Part shown: positions 32,351 through 40,818 of the stretch, piece after piece
How the letters are laid out: each line of letters opens with the position of its first letter
How positions within the stretch are numbered: the stretch's first letter is position 1
Assembly (NCBI GenBank): GCA_016342655.1
Contig: JAEINL010000003.1
Span: 47,135-111,134 of the forward strand
Length of the DNA stretch: 64,000 bases
DNA from: Sphaerochaeta sp.
GTDB taxonomy: Bacteria > Spirochaetota > Spirochaetia > Sphaerochaetales > Sphaerochaetaceae
Reading direction: 5' to 3'
Made by a program: the position numbers and the translations under genes
The notes under the pieces: generated by a model
The model's database searches: none
What the model saw: only the letters and a program-made list of their open reading frames with translations
Told to the model about the DNA's origin: nothing

Positions 32351-33333
32351 TTGACAGGAAGGAATTTGTTGCCCAACGGGCATTGGTACGGGATAGGGCT
32401 GTCGGTTCCCTCATAGGACTGGCCATCGGGGACTCGTTTGGTGATGCTGCAAGGATGCAGGCTAACCGTGAATCCTATGGGTTTATCACGGACTTCAATG
32501 CCGGGGCGACCTGGAGTACCGACGATACGGAGTTTGCCCTGCTTACGGCAAAGACCCTTATCGGGTGTAAGGGCAACCTCACAACCGAGGATGTGGTGAA
32601 TGCTTGGTTCGAGGATGTGGTTGTGCAGGATGAGTTCAAGCGGGGTGGGGCAAGCGAGGTTTCGGCTGCCATAAACTTGCGTAAGGGTCTTCGTCCTCCC
32701 CAAAGCGGGAAGTTCAGCACCTTCCATATGAGTGATGGCACAGCCATGCGAATTCCCCCTGTTGGGATCATCTGTGCAGGAGATCCGAAGCGTGCTGTAG
32801 AGCTCGCTGAGATTGATGCTTCCATAAGTCACTCCGATGATGGCATCTGGGGTGCTCAGGCAGTGGCCGCGGCTGTCTCTGTGGCTATGGTAGACGGCAG
32901 TTTTGAGGAAATTTTCGAAGCTGCCATGGAGCCCATTCCCAAGGATAGCTGGCTCTACTACAACATGCGTTCAGCCTTCTCGATCATTGAGAAGTTTGAG
33001 GGAAGTATCCTAGATTGTTGGATGCCCTTACATGACGAGCTTCGTGCCAGCACCTGGGCAACTACTGCAGAAGCTATTCCAGCAGCGTTCGCCTGTCTTG
33101 CCCTCAGTCATAAGGACTTCCGCAGTGGCTTGGTCCTGGCAGGGAACTTTGCCCGTGATGCCGATACCATAGGTGCTGTGGCTGGTGCCATTCTCGGGGC
33201 GAAGTACGGTCTGGCTTCCATTCCCCAGAGGTGGGTGGACAAGGTGCGCTATCCTTCTGGAACTTGTCTGCAGTTTACCAAGGGTCTGGATGTCTGTGCG
33301 ATGGGAGAGCAGTTATCTGACCTGATCAGATAG
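32347..33333 (+). CDS. ADP-ribosylglycohydrolase-family protein
   Basis: The 328-residue single-domain protein has AVGSLIGLAIGDSFGDA, the metal motif WSTDDTEFALL at about 56-66, and the C-terminal cluster FARDADTIGAVAGAILGAKYG at about 260-280, all hallmarks of the DraG/ARH fold. It starts 4 nt inside the end of the first such gene and has GGAGG upstream. Two paralogues of different architecture in one transport operon suggest sequential or distinct glycosidic substrates. The hairpin at 33418-33455 ends the operon. Confidence 0.8.
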   Translation: MIDRKEFVAQRALVRDRAVGSLIGLAIGDSFGDAARMQANRESYGFITDFNAGATWSTDDTEFALLTAKTLIGCKGNLTTEDVVNAWFEDVVVQDEFKRGGASEVSAAINLRKGLRPPQSGKFSTFHMSDGTAMRIPPVGIICAGDPKRAVELAEIDASISHSDDGIWGAQAVAAAVSVAMVDGSFEEIFEAAMEPIPKDSWLYYNMRSAFSIIEKFEGSILDCWMPLHDELRASTWATTAEAIPAAFACLALSHKDFRSGLVLAGNFARDADTIGAVAGAILGAKYGLASIPQRWVDKVRYPSGTCLQFTKGLDVCAMGEQLSDLIR

Positions 33334-33417
33334 GAGAGCTAACTCGAGAGAATAAAAAAGAGAAACGTACAGTGCTGTATGGATCTGTATAGGACAGCAT
33401 CAGATACACAAATACAT

Positions 33418-33455
33418 AGAGGGCGCAACCAATACTTGTATGGGTTGCGCCCTCT
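33418..33455 (+). terminator. Terminator of the AtuA/ABC operon
   Basis: AGAGGGCGCAACC (33418-33430) pairs perfectly with GGTTGCGCCCTCT (33443-33455), and the inner ATAC/GTAT extends the stem. It lies 85 nt after the last gene. The rest of 33334-33668 holds only the candidate promoter of the next gene. Confidence 0.7.
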
Positions 33456-33620
33456 GTGTTGAATAGATAGGGAACCAATTGGCCATCGTGCAATGGCCCC
33501 TTTGGTCTTTTCAGGATATGTTCGGATGAAGAGTTTTGGTATGTTGTACATCTTAGTATATGAGAGTGCAGGTAGTGCACGCCAGGAAACTGGGAAAACT
33601 AGGAGTGTGCTTCCATTTTG

Positions 33621-33649
33621 TTGCTAAAGTGTAATGTTTAGTGTAAAGT
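33621..33649 (+). promoter_or_regulatory. Candidate promoter of the TIGR04255/HTH genes
   Basis: TTGCTA (33621-33626) and TAAAGT (33644-33649) are 17 bp apart, 20 nt upstream of the start codon. The spacer contains AGTGTAA, repeated 12 bp downstream, which could be a binding site for the HTH protein. The match to consensus is modest. Confidence 0.35.
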
Positions 33650-33668
33650 TATAGGAAAAGGAGACAAA

Positions 33669-34490
33669 ATGAGTGAAATAAAAAAGGTGCTTACCAACGG
33701 GCCTCCCTCTGTCATACTCTTTCAGGTTCAATATTCTCCAATCGTTCAGATAGAGGAGTATATACCAGTTTTCCAAGAGTATATGCGAAAGAATGGATAT
33801 CCCTTGTATCATTCCATGGAAATGGAAATTGTTCGGGCTGGTCGCCATGGTGAACCTAAAAAAGCAGTCCTTGAGCAATGGATTTTTTCGTCTGCTGATA
33901 CGCAAAAAACCATCATTCTTGATAGCGAGGCAATTACCTATCAGGCCTTTGATGCACAATCCCTTCCTTTCGATACTCTCCTGCAGAATTTCATCTCCAT
34001 CGTCAGAGAGCTTGACTCTATAGTGGATATTTCTCTTGTGTCGCGACTGGGGCTGCGCAATATCAACTCGATTCAAGAGACGCCGAACGTATCTTGGAAA
34101 GATCTGGTAGGAAAAGAGTTTCAAGGGCCTCTCTTGCCTACGAATATACAATGGATGGAGAATGAATTGAGTGTATTCTCCATGCAAAGGGGCGTGGTTC
34201 TTACGGATCTTGCCATCAATAGTAATTTCAAGGTAACACTGGCGCAGAATACCAGCGGTATGAAATATCCCCATGGAATTCAATGCTTTCCAACTACCGG
34301 ACCTGAGTTTTATGAACCAAAATCTAAGGTAACGTTTCTTGACCTTGATCATTTTGTACTATTTACTGCTGCCCCTAAACCTGAGGTGCTAGATTGTCTT
34401 TTTGAAACATTTCATGCGTTACACTCCGTAATTGAAGATGTTTTCTTTGAAACGATGATTACTGACAAGGCGAAAAAACTATGGCAATAG
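33669..34490 (+). CDS. TIGR04255-family protein
   Basis: The 273-residue protein matches my recollection of the sporadically distributed TIGR04255 family: an N-terminal PPSVILFQVQYSP strand, and the signature SRLGLRNINSI at about 125-135. Its function is not known. Members occur patchily on accessory DNA, often next to small unknown genes. AAGGAGA lies 5 nt before the ATG. Its end overlaps the HTH gene by 10 nt, so the two form a coupled pair. Base composition is clearly more AT-rich than in the flanking loci, which suggests horizontal acquisition. A role in defence or a toxin pair is conceivable but unsupported. Confidence 0.6.
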   Translation: MSEIKKVLTNGPPSVILFQVQYSPIVQIEEYIPVFQEYMRKNGYPLYHSMEMEIVRAGRHGEPKKAVLEQWIFSSADTQKTIILDSEAITYQAFDAQSLPFDTLLQNFISIVRELDSIVDISLVSRLGLRNINSIQETPNVSWKDLVGKEFQGPLLPTNIQWMENELSVFSMQRGVVLTDLAINSNFKVTLAQNTSGMKYPHGIQCFPTTGPEFYEPKSKVTFLDLDHFVLFTAAPKPEVLDCLFETFHALHSVIEDVFFETMITDKAKKLWQ

Positions 34491-35254
34491 TTTCTAATTA
34501 CACAATTGTAGACCCCTTGCTCGATAGTTCCTATCCTCTGTGTGCCATGGATAGTGTTGTTACCTATGGCTATCGGGAAGATGGTGCAGCAAGTATGCAT
34601 CCTGCTGCACTACGTAATTATTCTTCTATTGATGAAGAAATGCCGGGCTTGATGACGGAATACAAGTCCAGACAAATGCTGGAATTCTCTCTTACTAGGC
34701 AACTCGATACAACTTCCCATCATACGGATCTTTTCCAAGGTTCTTTGTTTTTAGACAATCTCATCGGGAATGCTAGCATTTCAAAGCAAATCTCGCATCA
34801 CGACCTTGTCTTGAAGAGTTATAATGAACAATTCGGCGAACTTGCTCAGTTTTTTGGTTTCAACAAAACAGAATGGGCAGATATTTTTTCTGTTTCGAGA
34901 CCAACCATATATGGATGGCTGAAGAATGAGCTCAAGCCAAGTGGCAAGAAAGCAAGCAAGATTAGTCAATTGTATAGCCTCCTTGTCGCTATTCCTAATC
35001 GCCGAGTAGGGGATAGGCTTTTCAGGAGATACATATGCCATCATATCAGTGCATGCAATTGTTCATTATTTGAGATATTCAAATCTGGAATACCAAGCGA
35101 ATATGAGGGCTCTGATTTGGTAGAGATTATCTCTTTGTTACTGAAACGAGCCCAAAAGAAATCCAAGGAGCTTGATGATCTGGAAAAGACAGGCCTCGCT
35201 TCAGAATCAACTTTAGCTCACAACCTTGATGATCTCTTGAATTGTTCGGAATGA
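34481..35254 (+). CDS. Helix-turn-helix protein of unknown function
   Basis: The 257-residue protein has no full-length match that I recognise. A likely Xre-like helix-turn-helix lies at about residues 117-150 (ELAQFFGFNKTEWADIFSVS, then RPTIYGWLKNE), followed by a helical region and a charged C-terminus with KRAQKKSKELDDLEK. The N-terminal 110 residues are not recognised. The gene is coupled to the TIGR04255 gene by a 10-nt overlap. It could be a regulator of the pair or an antitoxin-like partner. The region is AT-rich. Repeat copy B follows 70 nt after its stop. Confidence 0.55.
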   Translation: MAIVSNYTIVDPLLDSSYPLCAMDSVVTYGYREDGAASMHPAALRNYSSIDEEMPGLMTEYKSRQMLEFSLTRQLDTTSHHTDLFQGSLFLDNLIGNASISKQISHHDLVLKSYNEQFGELAQFFGFNKTEWADIFSVSRPTIYGWLKNELKPSGKKASKISQLYSLLVAIPNRRVGDRLFRRYICHHISACNCSLFEIFKSGIPSEYEGSDLVEIISLLLKRAQKKSKELDDLEKTGLASESTLAHNLDDLLNCSE

Positions 35255-35324
35255 ACTTGTATGTATGAAAAGTCATTGAGAGAAGCAATAAAGGATAATA
35301 GATGGCGACAGGGTGTTGTAATCG

Positions 35325-35487
35325 AAAATGAAAGGTATCAATACCCCAGGGCAAGCCCTGGAAAGAGGAGGCGTTGCCTCCTTTTCCGCCCCAAGGGGCG
35401 GGGTATCTCACCTTGCTTTCCCGGCACTCGCTCGGTAATGGAACCATGGTAATGCTTCCGCTACTCTCGCTTCGTTGGGGAATGAAC
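35325..35487 (-). repeat. Dispersed structured repeat, copy B (inverted)
   Basis: This 163-bp block is the reverse complement of copies A (3493-3651) and C (36221-36380). All four internal palindromes are kept; in this copy the first is CCGCCCCTTGGGGCGG, differing in sequence from copy A but still a hairpin. Its inner edge (GTTGGGGAATGAAC) faces the 248-residue gene and contains that gene's only upstream in-frame start candidate, a TTG. Confidence 0.85.
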
Positions 35488-36221
35488 AGAAAACAACTGT
35501 CTTATCACATGTGAATGAGCATTACCCATGGATAGATAATGCAGAAGCCTTGGTATTGTTCAGCCAGGATTGTGATCTTTTAAATCCTAGCCTTGAGAAT
35601 GAGCCATTTGCAGAGTTTTTCTGTGTAACCTTTATCGCAGAGGTGAACCCATCGTTAGCATATGGGAAAAATCCGAGAGAAATCCACTTGAGGATAGGTG
35701 ATTCTCAATGCATATGTCTATCTATAAATCACCGAATCCGCATAGATCGGGAATTATTGGCTGGTATGTCTTTCGATCATGAACCGCTGATGCTCCTGAA
35801 TGGGAATCTGAAAATTCTTCTCTCTTGGCTTTCAAAGAAGTATTCCCGACCAGCTTTCCCAGATAGATTCAATGAACTGCTTGCACAGATTCCAAAATTA
35901 GATAAAAAACTGCTTACCCTCAATACCTCATTCCCTACTATAAAAAGGCTTCTCTTTTTGGTTGTTCCAAATACAGAAGTCGCTACCAACCAAAGGTATT
36001 CACTCTCCATTAAAGTCCTCTTGGATGGGAGGTTTGCCGATGGTGACGAGAATAGTAAAGAAGGTATCAGTGTCAAACTTAGGCAGATATTTTCAGTGAA
36101 ACAAATAAGAATTTTAGAAATTAGTTGTGACTATGAAGATGAAGTTACGCTTTTTGATCTGAAATATTATTCACTGTGGGATAAGGAATATATCAGCAGA
36201 AGATATGACCTTGTCCTATGA
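35475..36221 (+). CDS. Unknown protein enclosed by inverted repeats
   Basis: The 248-residue frame is not recognised. It has ALVLFSQDCDLLN at about 25-37 and YGKNPREIHLRIG at about 63-75; similar SQ-x-CD and NPR signatures occur, as I recall, in uncharacterised accessory proteins, but I could not check this. No signal peptide or membrane segment is seen. The start is doubtful: the TTG at 35475 lies inside repeat copy B with no ribosome site, the ATG at 35482 is out of frame, and a GTG at 35511 is possible. The last base of its stop codon is the first base of copy C. Thus the gene may have been trimmed or captured by the repeats. AT-rich composition matches the preceding two genes. Confidence 0.5.
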   Translation: MGNEQKTTVLSHVNEHYPWIDNAEALVLFSQDCDLLNPSLENEPFAEFFCVTFIAEVNPSLAYGKNPREIHLRIGDSQCICLSINHRIRIDRELLAGMSFDHEPLMLLNGNLKILLSWLSKKYSRPAFPDRFNELLAQIPKLDKKLLTLNTSFPTIKRLLFLVVPNTEVATNQRYSLSIKVLLDGRFADGDENSKEGISVKLRQIFSVKQIRILEISCDYEDEVTLFDLKYYSLWDKEYISRRYDLVL

Positions 36222-36380
36222 TTCCCCAACGAAGCGAGAGTAGCACAAGCATTACCATGGGTCCATTACCGAGCGAGTGGCGGGAAAGCAAGGTGAGATA
36301 CGTGAGCCCCTTGGGGCGGAAAAGGAGGCAACGCCTCCTCTTTCCAGGGCTTGCCCTGGGGTATTGATACCTTTCATTTT
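36221..36380 (+). repeat. Dispersed structured repeat, copy C
   Basis: This 160-bp block has the same orientation as copy A and is inverted relative to copy B. It starts with ATTCCCCAACGAAGCG and ends GGTATTGATACC, then TTTCATTTT. The first hairpin reads GCCCCTTGGGGC, where copy A has GAGCC-tctt-GGCTC. The other three palindromes are identical. With copy B it brackets a 733-bp segment. Confidence 0.85.
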
Positions 36381-36492
36381 TCAAGAAATGCTCGACTCTT
36401 TCCTTGCATTCAGAGACAGCGAATCAATTATCAGGAAGTGATCTGGGCAAGATAGAAAACTACCATTCTTGAATTTCTCAAGGAGGTAGAGC

Positions 36493-36519
36493 TCCCTAAG
36501 GTTAGTATTCACTTAGGGA
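36493..36519. promoter_or_regulatory. Inverted repeat upstream of the SDR gene
   Basis: TCCCTAAG (36493-36500) and CTTAGGGA (36512-36519) form a perfect 8-bp inverted repeat with an 11-bp spacer. It lies about 125 nt before the SDR gene, with no clear promoter boxes. Otherwise 36381-36644 holds nothing I can identify. Confidence 0.35.
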
Positions 36520-36644
36520 TGGTTGCCTTGTATACTACTGATGAGCACGAGATATAATCAGAGCCTTTCTTGCATGCTGACACCGGGGGAAAGGAATGTA
36601 TTGTCACCTTTCATTTTCATTGTAACGAATAAGGAGATACTAGT

Positions 36645-37439
36645 ATGGATTTACACTTACAAGGCAAAAACGTACTGATCACGGGAGGCAGTTCCGGCAT
36701 TGGACTTGCTGTTGCTCGCAAGTATGCCCAAGAAGGGGCAAACATAGCCATTTGGGCTCGTGGAGCAGAAAGGGCCCTTTCAGAATCTGCTAGCATTGAG
36801 AAGGAATTCAACGTGCAGGCTAAGGGAATATCTTGTGATGTCACAAAGATGGACAGCATCGAACAAGCGATGGAAGCGACTCTTGCTTTCTTTGGTGGAA
36901 TCGACATCCTGATAAACAATGCGGGAACAGGTAGTGAAGAGACTGTCATGGAGGCTTCGGATGAGAAGTGGCAGTACTACTGGGATCTCCATGTGATGGC
37001 TGCAATCAGGACTTCACGCTTGGCCGTACCTTCCATGAAAAAAAGGGGTGGTGGGGTCATCATTCAGACAGCCTCCATCTGTGCAAAGCAACCCTTGTGG
37101 TATGAGCCTATCTACAATACTACAAAAGCAGCCTTGGTGATGTTCAGCAAGTGTCTGGCGAATGAACTCATCAAGGAAAACATTCGAGTGGTTACCATCA
37201 GTCCTGGTCTTGTATTGACGTCTGACTGGTGGAAAACAGCAGGTATCCTGTCTGAAAAGGAAGGTATTACTGCAAAAGAGTATCTTGATGGGATCGCCCA
37301 TAAGAACGCTCCGATAGACCGTTTTGCCTCTCCGGAAGAAATAGCTGAGTTTTATGCCTTCATTGGTTCTGGAAAGGCAAGCTATTGTGTTGGCTCAAAC
37401 TACTCGATTGACGGAGGATGGCTAGCTGTTATCGACTGA
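36645..37439 (+). CDS. Short-chain dehydrogenase/reductase
   Basis: The 264-residue classical SDR has the cofactor motif TGGSSGIG at 13-20, NNAG at 91-94, and the catalytic triad Ser144, Tyr157, Lys161 (ASICAKQ; YNTTK). The C-terminal SIDGGW is typical. It should interconvert a hydroxyl and a keto group using NAD(P). Its nearest functional guess is a sugar-acid or 5-keto-gluconate type reductase, because the convergent operon carries gnd and sugar dehydrogenases. AAGGAG precedes the ATG. It shares the terminator at 37520-37557 with that operon. Confidence 0.8.
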   Translation: MDLHLQGKNVLITGGSSGIGLAVARKYAQEGANIAIWARGAERALSESASIEKEFNVQAKGISCDVTKMDSIEQAMEATLAFFGGIDILINNAGTGSEETVMEASDEKWQYYWDLHVMAAIRTSRLAVPSMKKRGGGVIIQTASICAKQPLWYEPIYNTTKAALVMFSKCLANELIKENIRVVTISPGLVLTSDWWKTAGILSEKEGITAKEYLDGIAHKNAPIDRFASPEEIAEFYAFIGSGKASYCVGSNYSIDGGWLAVID

Positions 37440-37519
37440 TACAAAGCTACTGGTGCCCCTGGCATGGTACCCCCTCTCCAAAAAAAGAAAATGAGTGTGA
37501 AAAAGGCTACCATGTGTAA

Positions 37520-37557
37520 AAAAAGCTGCAACCAGGAGCACTGGGTTGCAGCTTTTT
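37520..37557. terminator. Bidirectional terminator
   Basis: AAAAAGCTGCAACC pairs with GGTTGCAGCTTTTT. The stem ends in T-tracts on both strands. It lies between the convergent SDR gene and the Gfo/Idh operon and should stop both transcripts. Confidence 0.85.
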
Positions 37558-37578
37558 GGGATATCAAAAGATCTGTGT

Positions 37579-38646
37579 CTAATACCGGACAGGCACCCCC
37601 GTCCTTCCTGAGACATACATCCCCTCTATGATCTTTACCGTTTCCATACCCTCTTCACCAGAAGAGATCGGCGTGGTGTTGTTCAGGATAGCTTGGGTGA
37701 AGTCCTCAAGTTGGAGACGGAAGAAGTGCCCTACAGGATCAATGGTCTTGAAGAAGGCAGTGTCTTCCCTTTTCCATACCTCCAGCATATCCTGTTCCCC
37801 TTCAATGGTCCATAGGTCATTGTAGGGAGGTTCAACCACACCGCTCCTGCCAGCAATGAACATCGCCCCTCCATCAGTCTGGACACCGGCAGAGAAGGCA
37901 TTCGATCCATGGACATGGACCTTTGCAAAGATGCCTGGCTTCTGGGAGTTGGATACCAGGATAGAGGCTATTGCCCCACTTTCGAAGCGCACTGTACCGA
38001 CTACCGTATCCTCAACTTCTATGTAGGGGTGGTTGATGTTGTCCCACTGGGCATACACTTCCTTGACCGGACCTAGGAACCAGTGTAGGAGATCAAGTTG
38101 GTGGGGCGCTTGGTTGATGAGTACCCCGCCTCCCTCCTTGTCCCACTTGCCTCTCCAAGGGTCACTCTCGTAGTACTCCTTGTCTCTCCAGCCGAGCATG
38201 GTGACTTGCCCGATCATCGCCTTACCAAGCTTGCCGTCTGCAATCGCCTTGTGGATTCTCTGTGTCGATGGAAGCCAACGTCTCTGGCTGATGACCGCAA
38301 GCTTTTTCTTCTCTTGCCTTGCACAGTCGATCATCTCCTGGCAGTCAGCAACAGTGAGGGCCATGGGCTTTTCAACCAGCACATGGACCCCTCCCTTCAA
38401 GGCGGCAAGGGCATTTCCCTTATGGGCTGGGTGCGGGGTGGTGATCACAACAGCATCAACGTGTGCCTCAGTGATCATCTTCTGCATGTCAGTGAAGGCC
38501 AGGATGTCCCATTCTTGTGCAAAGAGGTCTGCCTTGTCCTTGTTTCGGCCCCAAACAGCCACTAAGGTGCTGTCTTTGGCTTCTTTCAGTGCCTTGGCAT
38601 GCACATGTGCAACTTTTCCATATCCAATAAGTGCGTATCGTACCAT
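37579..38646 (-). CDS. Gfo/Idh/MocA-family oxidoreductase
   Basis: The 355-residue protein has an N-terminal Rossmann domain with LIGYGKVAHVHAKAL (about 6-20) and the catalytic EKPMAL (Glu92-Lys93-Pro94). The C-terminal alpha/beta domain has the GGGVLINQAPHQLDLLHWFLG motif, with the catalytic Asp/His of the family. It oxidises or reduces a sugar or inositol derivative with NAD(P). It is the last gene of the operon rpiR-gnd-pfkB-dehydrogenase-gfo and starts 18 nt after the dehydrogenase. The substrate is not evident. Confidence 0.85.
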   Translation of the reverse strand: MVRYALIGYGKVAHVHAKALKEAKDSTLVAVWGRNKDKADLFAQEWDILAFTDMQKMITEAHVDAVVITTPHPAHKGNALAALKGGVHVLVEKPMALTVADCQEMIDCARQEKKKLAVISQRRWLPSTQRIHKAIADGKLGKAMIGQVTMLGWRDKEYYESDPWRGKWDKEGGGVLINQAPHQLDLLHWFLGPVKEVYAQWDNINHPYIEVEDTVVGTVRFESGAIASILVSNSQKPGIFAKVHVHGSNAFSAGVQTDGGAMFIAGRSGVVEPPYNDLWTIEGEQDMLEVWKREDTAFFKTIDPVGHFFRLQLEDFTQAILNNTTPISSGEEGMETVKIIEGMYVSGRTGVPVRY

Positions 38647-38664
38647 AGTATCCTTCTTTGTCTG

Positions 38665-39699
38665 TTAGGGGAGCAGGACAACCTTCAGCAGGTTGTCCTC
38701 TCGGTTATAGAGCTTGTCAAACCAGAACTGGCCCTCACTCAGAGGGGCTGTCTTGCTGATAAGGTCATCCACTACAAGTTTGCCGGATGCCATAAGCTTG
38801 AGCACTGCAGGGTACTCGCCACTGATGGCGCAGCTTCCCTGCATGCGAATCTGCCTCGTTACAATCTTTTGTAGGGGCAATTCAACCTTGGGGCTCACGT
38901 TTCCTACCAGCACCACTGTCCCTCCTTTCTTCACCACATCGATTGCTGTGTTGATGGGAGAGGTCGCCCCGACAGCCTCATAGACCTTGTCCAGCATTGC
39001 TTTATCGGTTAGCTCTGCTATCTTCTCCAGTACGTCTGTATCCCTTGGGTCGAAGGCATAGTCAGCACCACAGGTAAGGGCTTTTGCTCTCCTTGCCTCA
39101 TCGGTCTCTAGGGCAATTACAAGGCCACTGGTAACAGGCCGCAGAAGCTTGAGGATAAGCAGGCCTATCAAACCAGCACCTACCACCGCCACATCCTCTC
39201 CCAGAAGGGGAGGTGCAAGGCTTATGGCATGGGCAGCAACGCCGGCAGGCTCTGCCATCGCTGCCTGGATGAAGTCCAACCCTTGGGGAAGCTTGTAGAG
39301 AATGCGCTCTTCTATGAGGGCATACTCGGCAAAGATTCCATCTTGCTTGTATTCATCACAGCTAACTCCTAGGACCTTGCGGTTATTGCAGAGGTTTACC
39401 TTTCCCTGTTGGCAGAACGAGCAGGTACCGCACCAGATGGTGGAGTCAAAGGTAACCCGGTCCCCTTTGGTAAAGTTCTTTACCAGAGATCCTACCTCCT
39501 CTATCACACCACTGGCCTCATGGCCCATGATGATGGGAGGCTGGCGTCTGAGCGTGGAACCGTCAAAGCCATGGACATCGCTACCACAGATTGCCGCTGC
39601 CTTGATACGGACCAACACCTCTGTAGGTGATGTGATCTTAGGCGTAGGGACATCCATACATTCAAGGTTCTTGTATGCTGTCATTACCAGTGCTTTCAT
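38665..39699 (-). CDS. Zinc-dependent alcohol dehydrogenase (sugar/polyol type)
   Basis: The 344-residue MDR enzyme has the catalytic zinc residues CGSDVHGFDG and GHEASG, the structural zinc motif CGTCSFCQQGKVNLC at about 91-105, and the Rossmann GAGLIG. It resembles galactitol-1-phosphate, L-idonate and threonine dehydrogenases. It starts 3 nt after the PfkB kinase stop, so tight co-expression is expected. Together with gnd and the sugar kinase it suggests conversion of a sugar acid or polyol into the pentose phosphate or Entner-Doudoroff route. Confidence 0.8.
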   Translation of the reverse strand: MKALVMTAYKNLECMDVPTPKITSPTEVLVRIKAAAICGSDVHGFDGSTLRRQPPIIMGHEASGVIEEVGSLVKNFTKGDRVTFDSTIWCGTCSFCQQGKVNLCNNRKVLGVSCDEYKQDGIFAEYALIEERILYKLPQGLDFIQAAMAEPAGVAAHAISLAPPLLGEDVAVVGAGLIGLLILKLLRPVTSGLVIALETDEARRAKALTCGADYAFDPRDTDVLEKIAELTDKAMLDKVYEAVGATSPINTAIDVVKKGGTVVLVGNVSPKVELPLQKIVTRQIRMQGSCAISGEYPAVLKLMASGKLVVDDLISKTAPLSEGQFWFDKLYNREDNLLKVVLLP

Positions 39700-39702
39700 G
39701 CT

Positions 39703-40803
39703 TTACCTCTGTATCCTTGCGCTCGACCCTTGGGCAAGGGCTTCTACCTGATCCAGTGTGGCCATGGTGGTGTCCCCAGGGAAGGAGGTGAGCAGAGCAC
39801 CATGGGCCCATCCGAGTCTCAGGCTCTCTTCTGGGGTTTTCCCTGATAAGAACCCATAGATGAGTCCGCTGGCAAAGCCGTCACCACCACCTACACGGTC
39901 ATAGACATCAAGGGAGCAGGTTGGTGCTATATAGGCCTTCCCATCATACCAGAGCACAGCACTCCAGTCATGGTGATTGGTCGACTTGACCTCACGCATG
40001 GTGGTAGCCACTGCCTTGACGTTGGGAAAGCGCTCAGAGACGGTGCTCTGCATTGCAAAAAAGGAGGAAGGGTCGAGTTTGCCGTGGGTGGCAACCTCAG
40101 GTCCCTTGAGCCCCAGACCCAGCTGCATATCCTCCTCGTTTCCGATAAGCACATCGACATGCTCGACGATTGAGGACAGAATCTTCTGTGCTATCTCCTG
40201 GGGAATTTCGCCCTCCTTGGCAATGGAACGAAAAAGCTTTTCCCGGTAGTTCAAGTCAAAGGAGACAATGGCGCCTGCCTTCTTTGCCCGCTTCATCGCA
40301 TCGATGATGAGTGTTGGCATGTTCTCCGAGAGGGCAGAGAAGATGCCCCCTGAGTGGAACCAACGTACCTTTTTGGCAAAGATTGCCTCCCAGTCGAAAC
40401 TATGTTCGTCCAAGAGGGCTGCTGCCTCGTTGCTACGGTTGTAGAACACTACAGGGGCCCTGAGGCCTTGGCCACGGTCACTGTAGACGGTGGCCATGTT
40501 AGGTCCTCGTACCCCATCATGTTCGAAACGTTTGTAGATTCCTGTGACGCCCATCTTACGCACTTCACTCTCAATCTTCTGACCAAGGGGGTAGTCGACC
40601 ATCGCCGAAACCACTGCAGTCTTCAGGCCAAAGGCACGACTGACGTTCGCCGCCACATTGAACTCCCCTCCTGAAACATGGACGGCGAGGTCCTTTGCAT
40701 AGGCGAAGGGAACGACTCCCGGGTCAAGTCGAATGACCAGAGCTCCTAGGGAGACAAGGTCAAAGCCATCAGTATGTGCGGGAAGTACTGGTAAAGTAGC
40801 CAT
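39703..40803 (-). CDS. PfkB-family sugar kinase (2-keto-3-deoxygluconate kinase type)
   Basis: The 366-residue ribokinase-fold protein has the substrate motif GGEFNVAANVSRAFG at about 45-59, VVFYNRSNEAAALL typical of KDG kinases, FDLNYREKLF, and the ATP/anion-hole motif DRVGGGDGFASGLIYG near residue 305 with the catalytic Asp. It phosphorylates a keto-sugar acid or a ketose. AGGAG precedes the ATG. Gene order (gnd upstream, dehydrogenases downstream) makes a gluconate-, ketogluconate- or KDG-type substrate likely, without proof. Confidence 0.75.
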   Translation of the reverse strand: MATLPVLPAHTDGFDLVSLGALVIRLDPGVVPFAYAKDLAVHVSGGEFNVAANVSRAFGLKTAVVSAMVDYPLGQKIESEVRKMGVTGIYKRFEHDGVRGPNMATVYSDRGQGLRAPVVFYNRSNEAAALLDEHSFDWEAIFAKKVRWFHSGGIFSALSENMPTLIIDAMKRAKKAGAIVSFDLNYREKLFRSIAKEGEIPQEIAQKILSSIVEHVDVLIGNEEDMQLGLGLKGPEVATHGKLDPSSFFAMQSTVSERFPNVKAVATTMREVKSTNHHDWSAVLWYDGKAYIAPTCSLDVYDRVGGGDGFASGLIYGFLSGKTPEESLRLGWAHGALLTSFPGDTTMATLDQVEALAQGSSARIQR

Positions 40804-40818
40804 TGGAAACTCCTATTC

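Noticed and set aside
33669..36221. A known phage-defence system
   Set aside because: I could not identify nuclease, kinase, cyclase, TIR or NTPase motifs in the three proteins, so naming a known system would be unsupported. It is listed only as a candidate module.
35475..36221. REP-associated tyrosine transposase between inverted repeats
   Set aside because: The layout is suggestive, but no His-hydrophobic-His motif with a downstream catalytic tyrosine was found in the 248-residue protein.
3493..36380. CRISPR array from the repeated blocks
   Set aside because: The repeats are about 160 bp, few, and not regularly spaced; no cas genes are present.
36388..36441. Mini frame of 17 codons after repeat copy C
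   Set aside because: No ribosome site, too short, and no conservation evidence.
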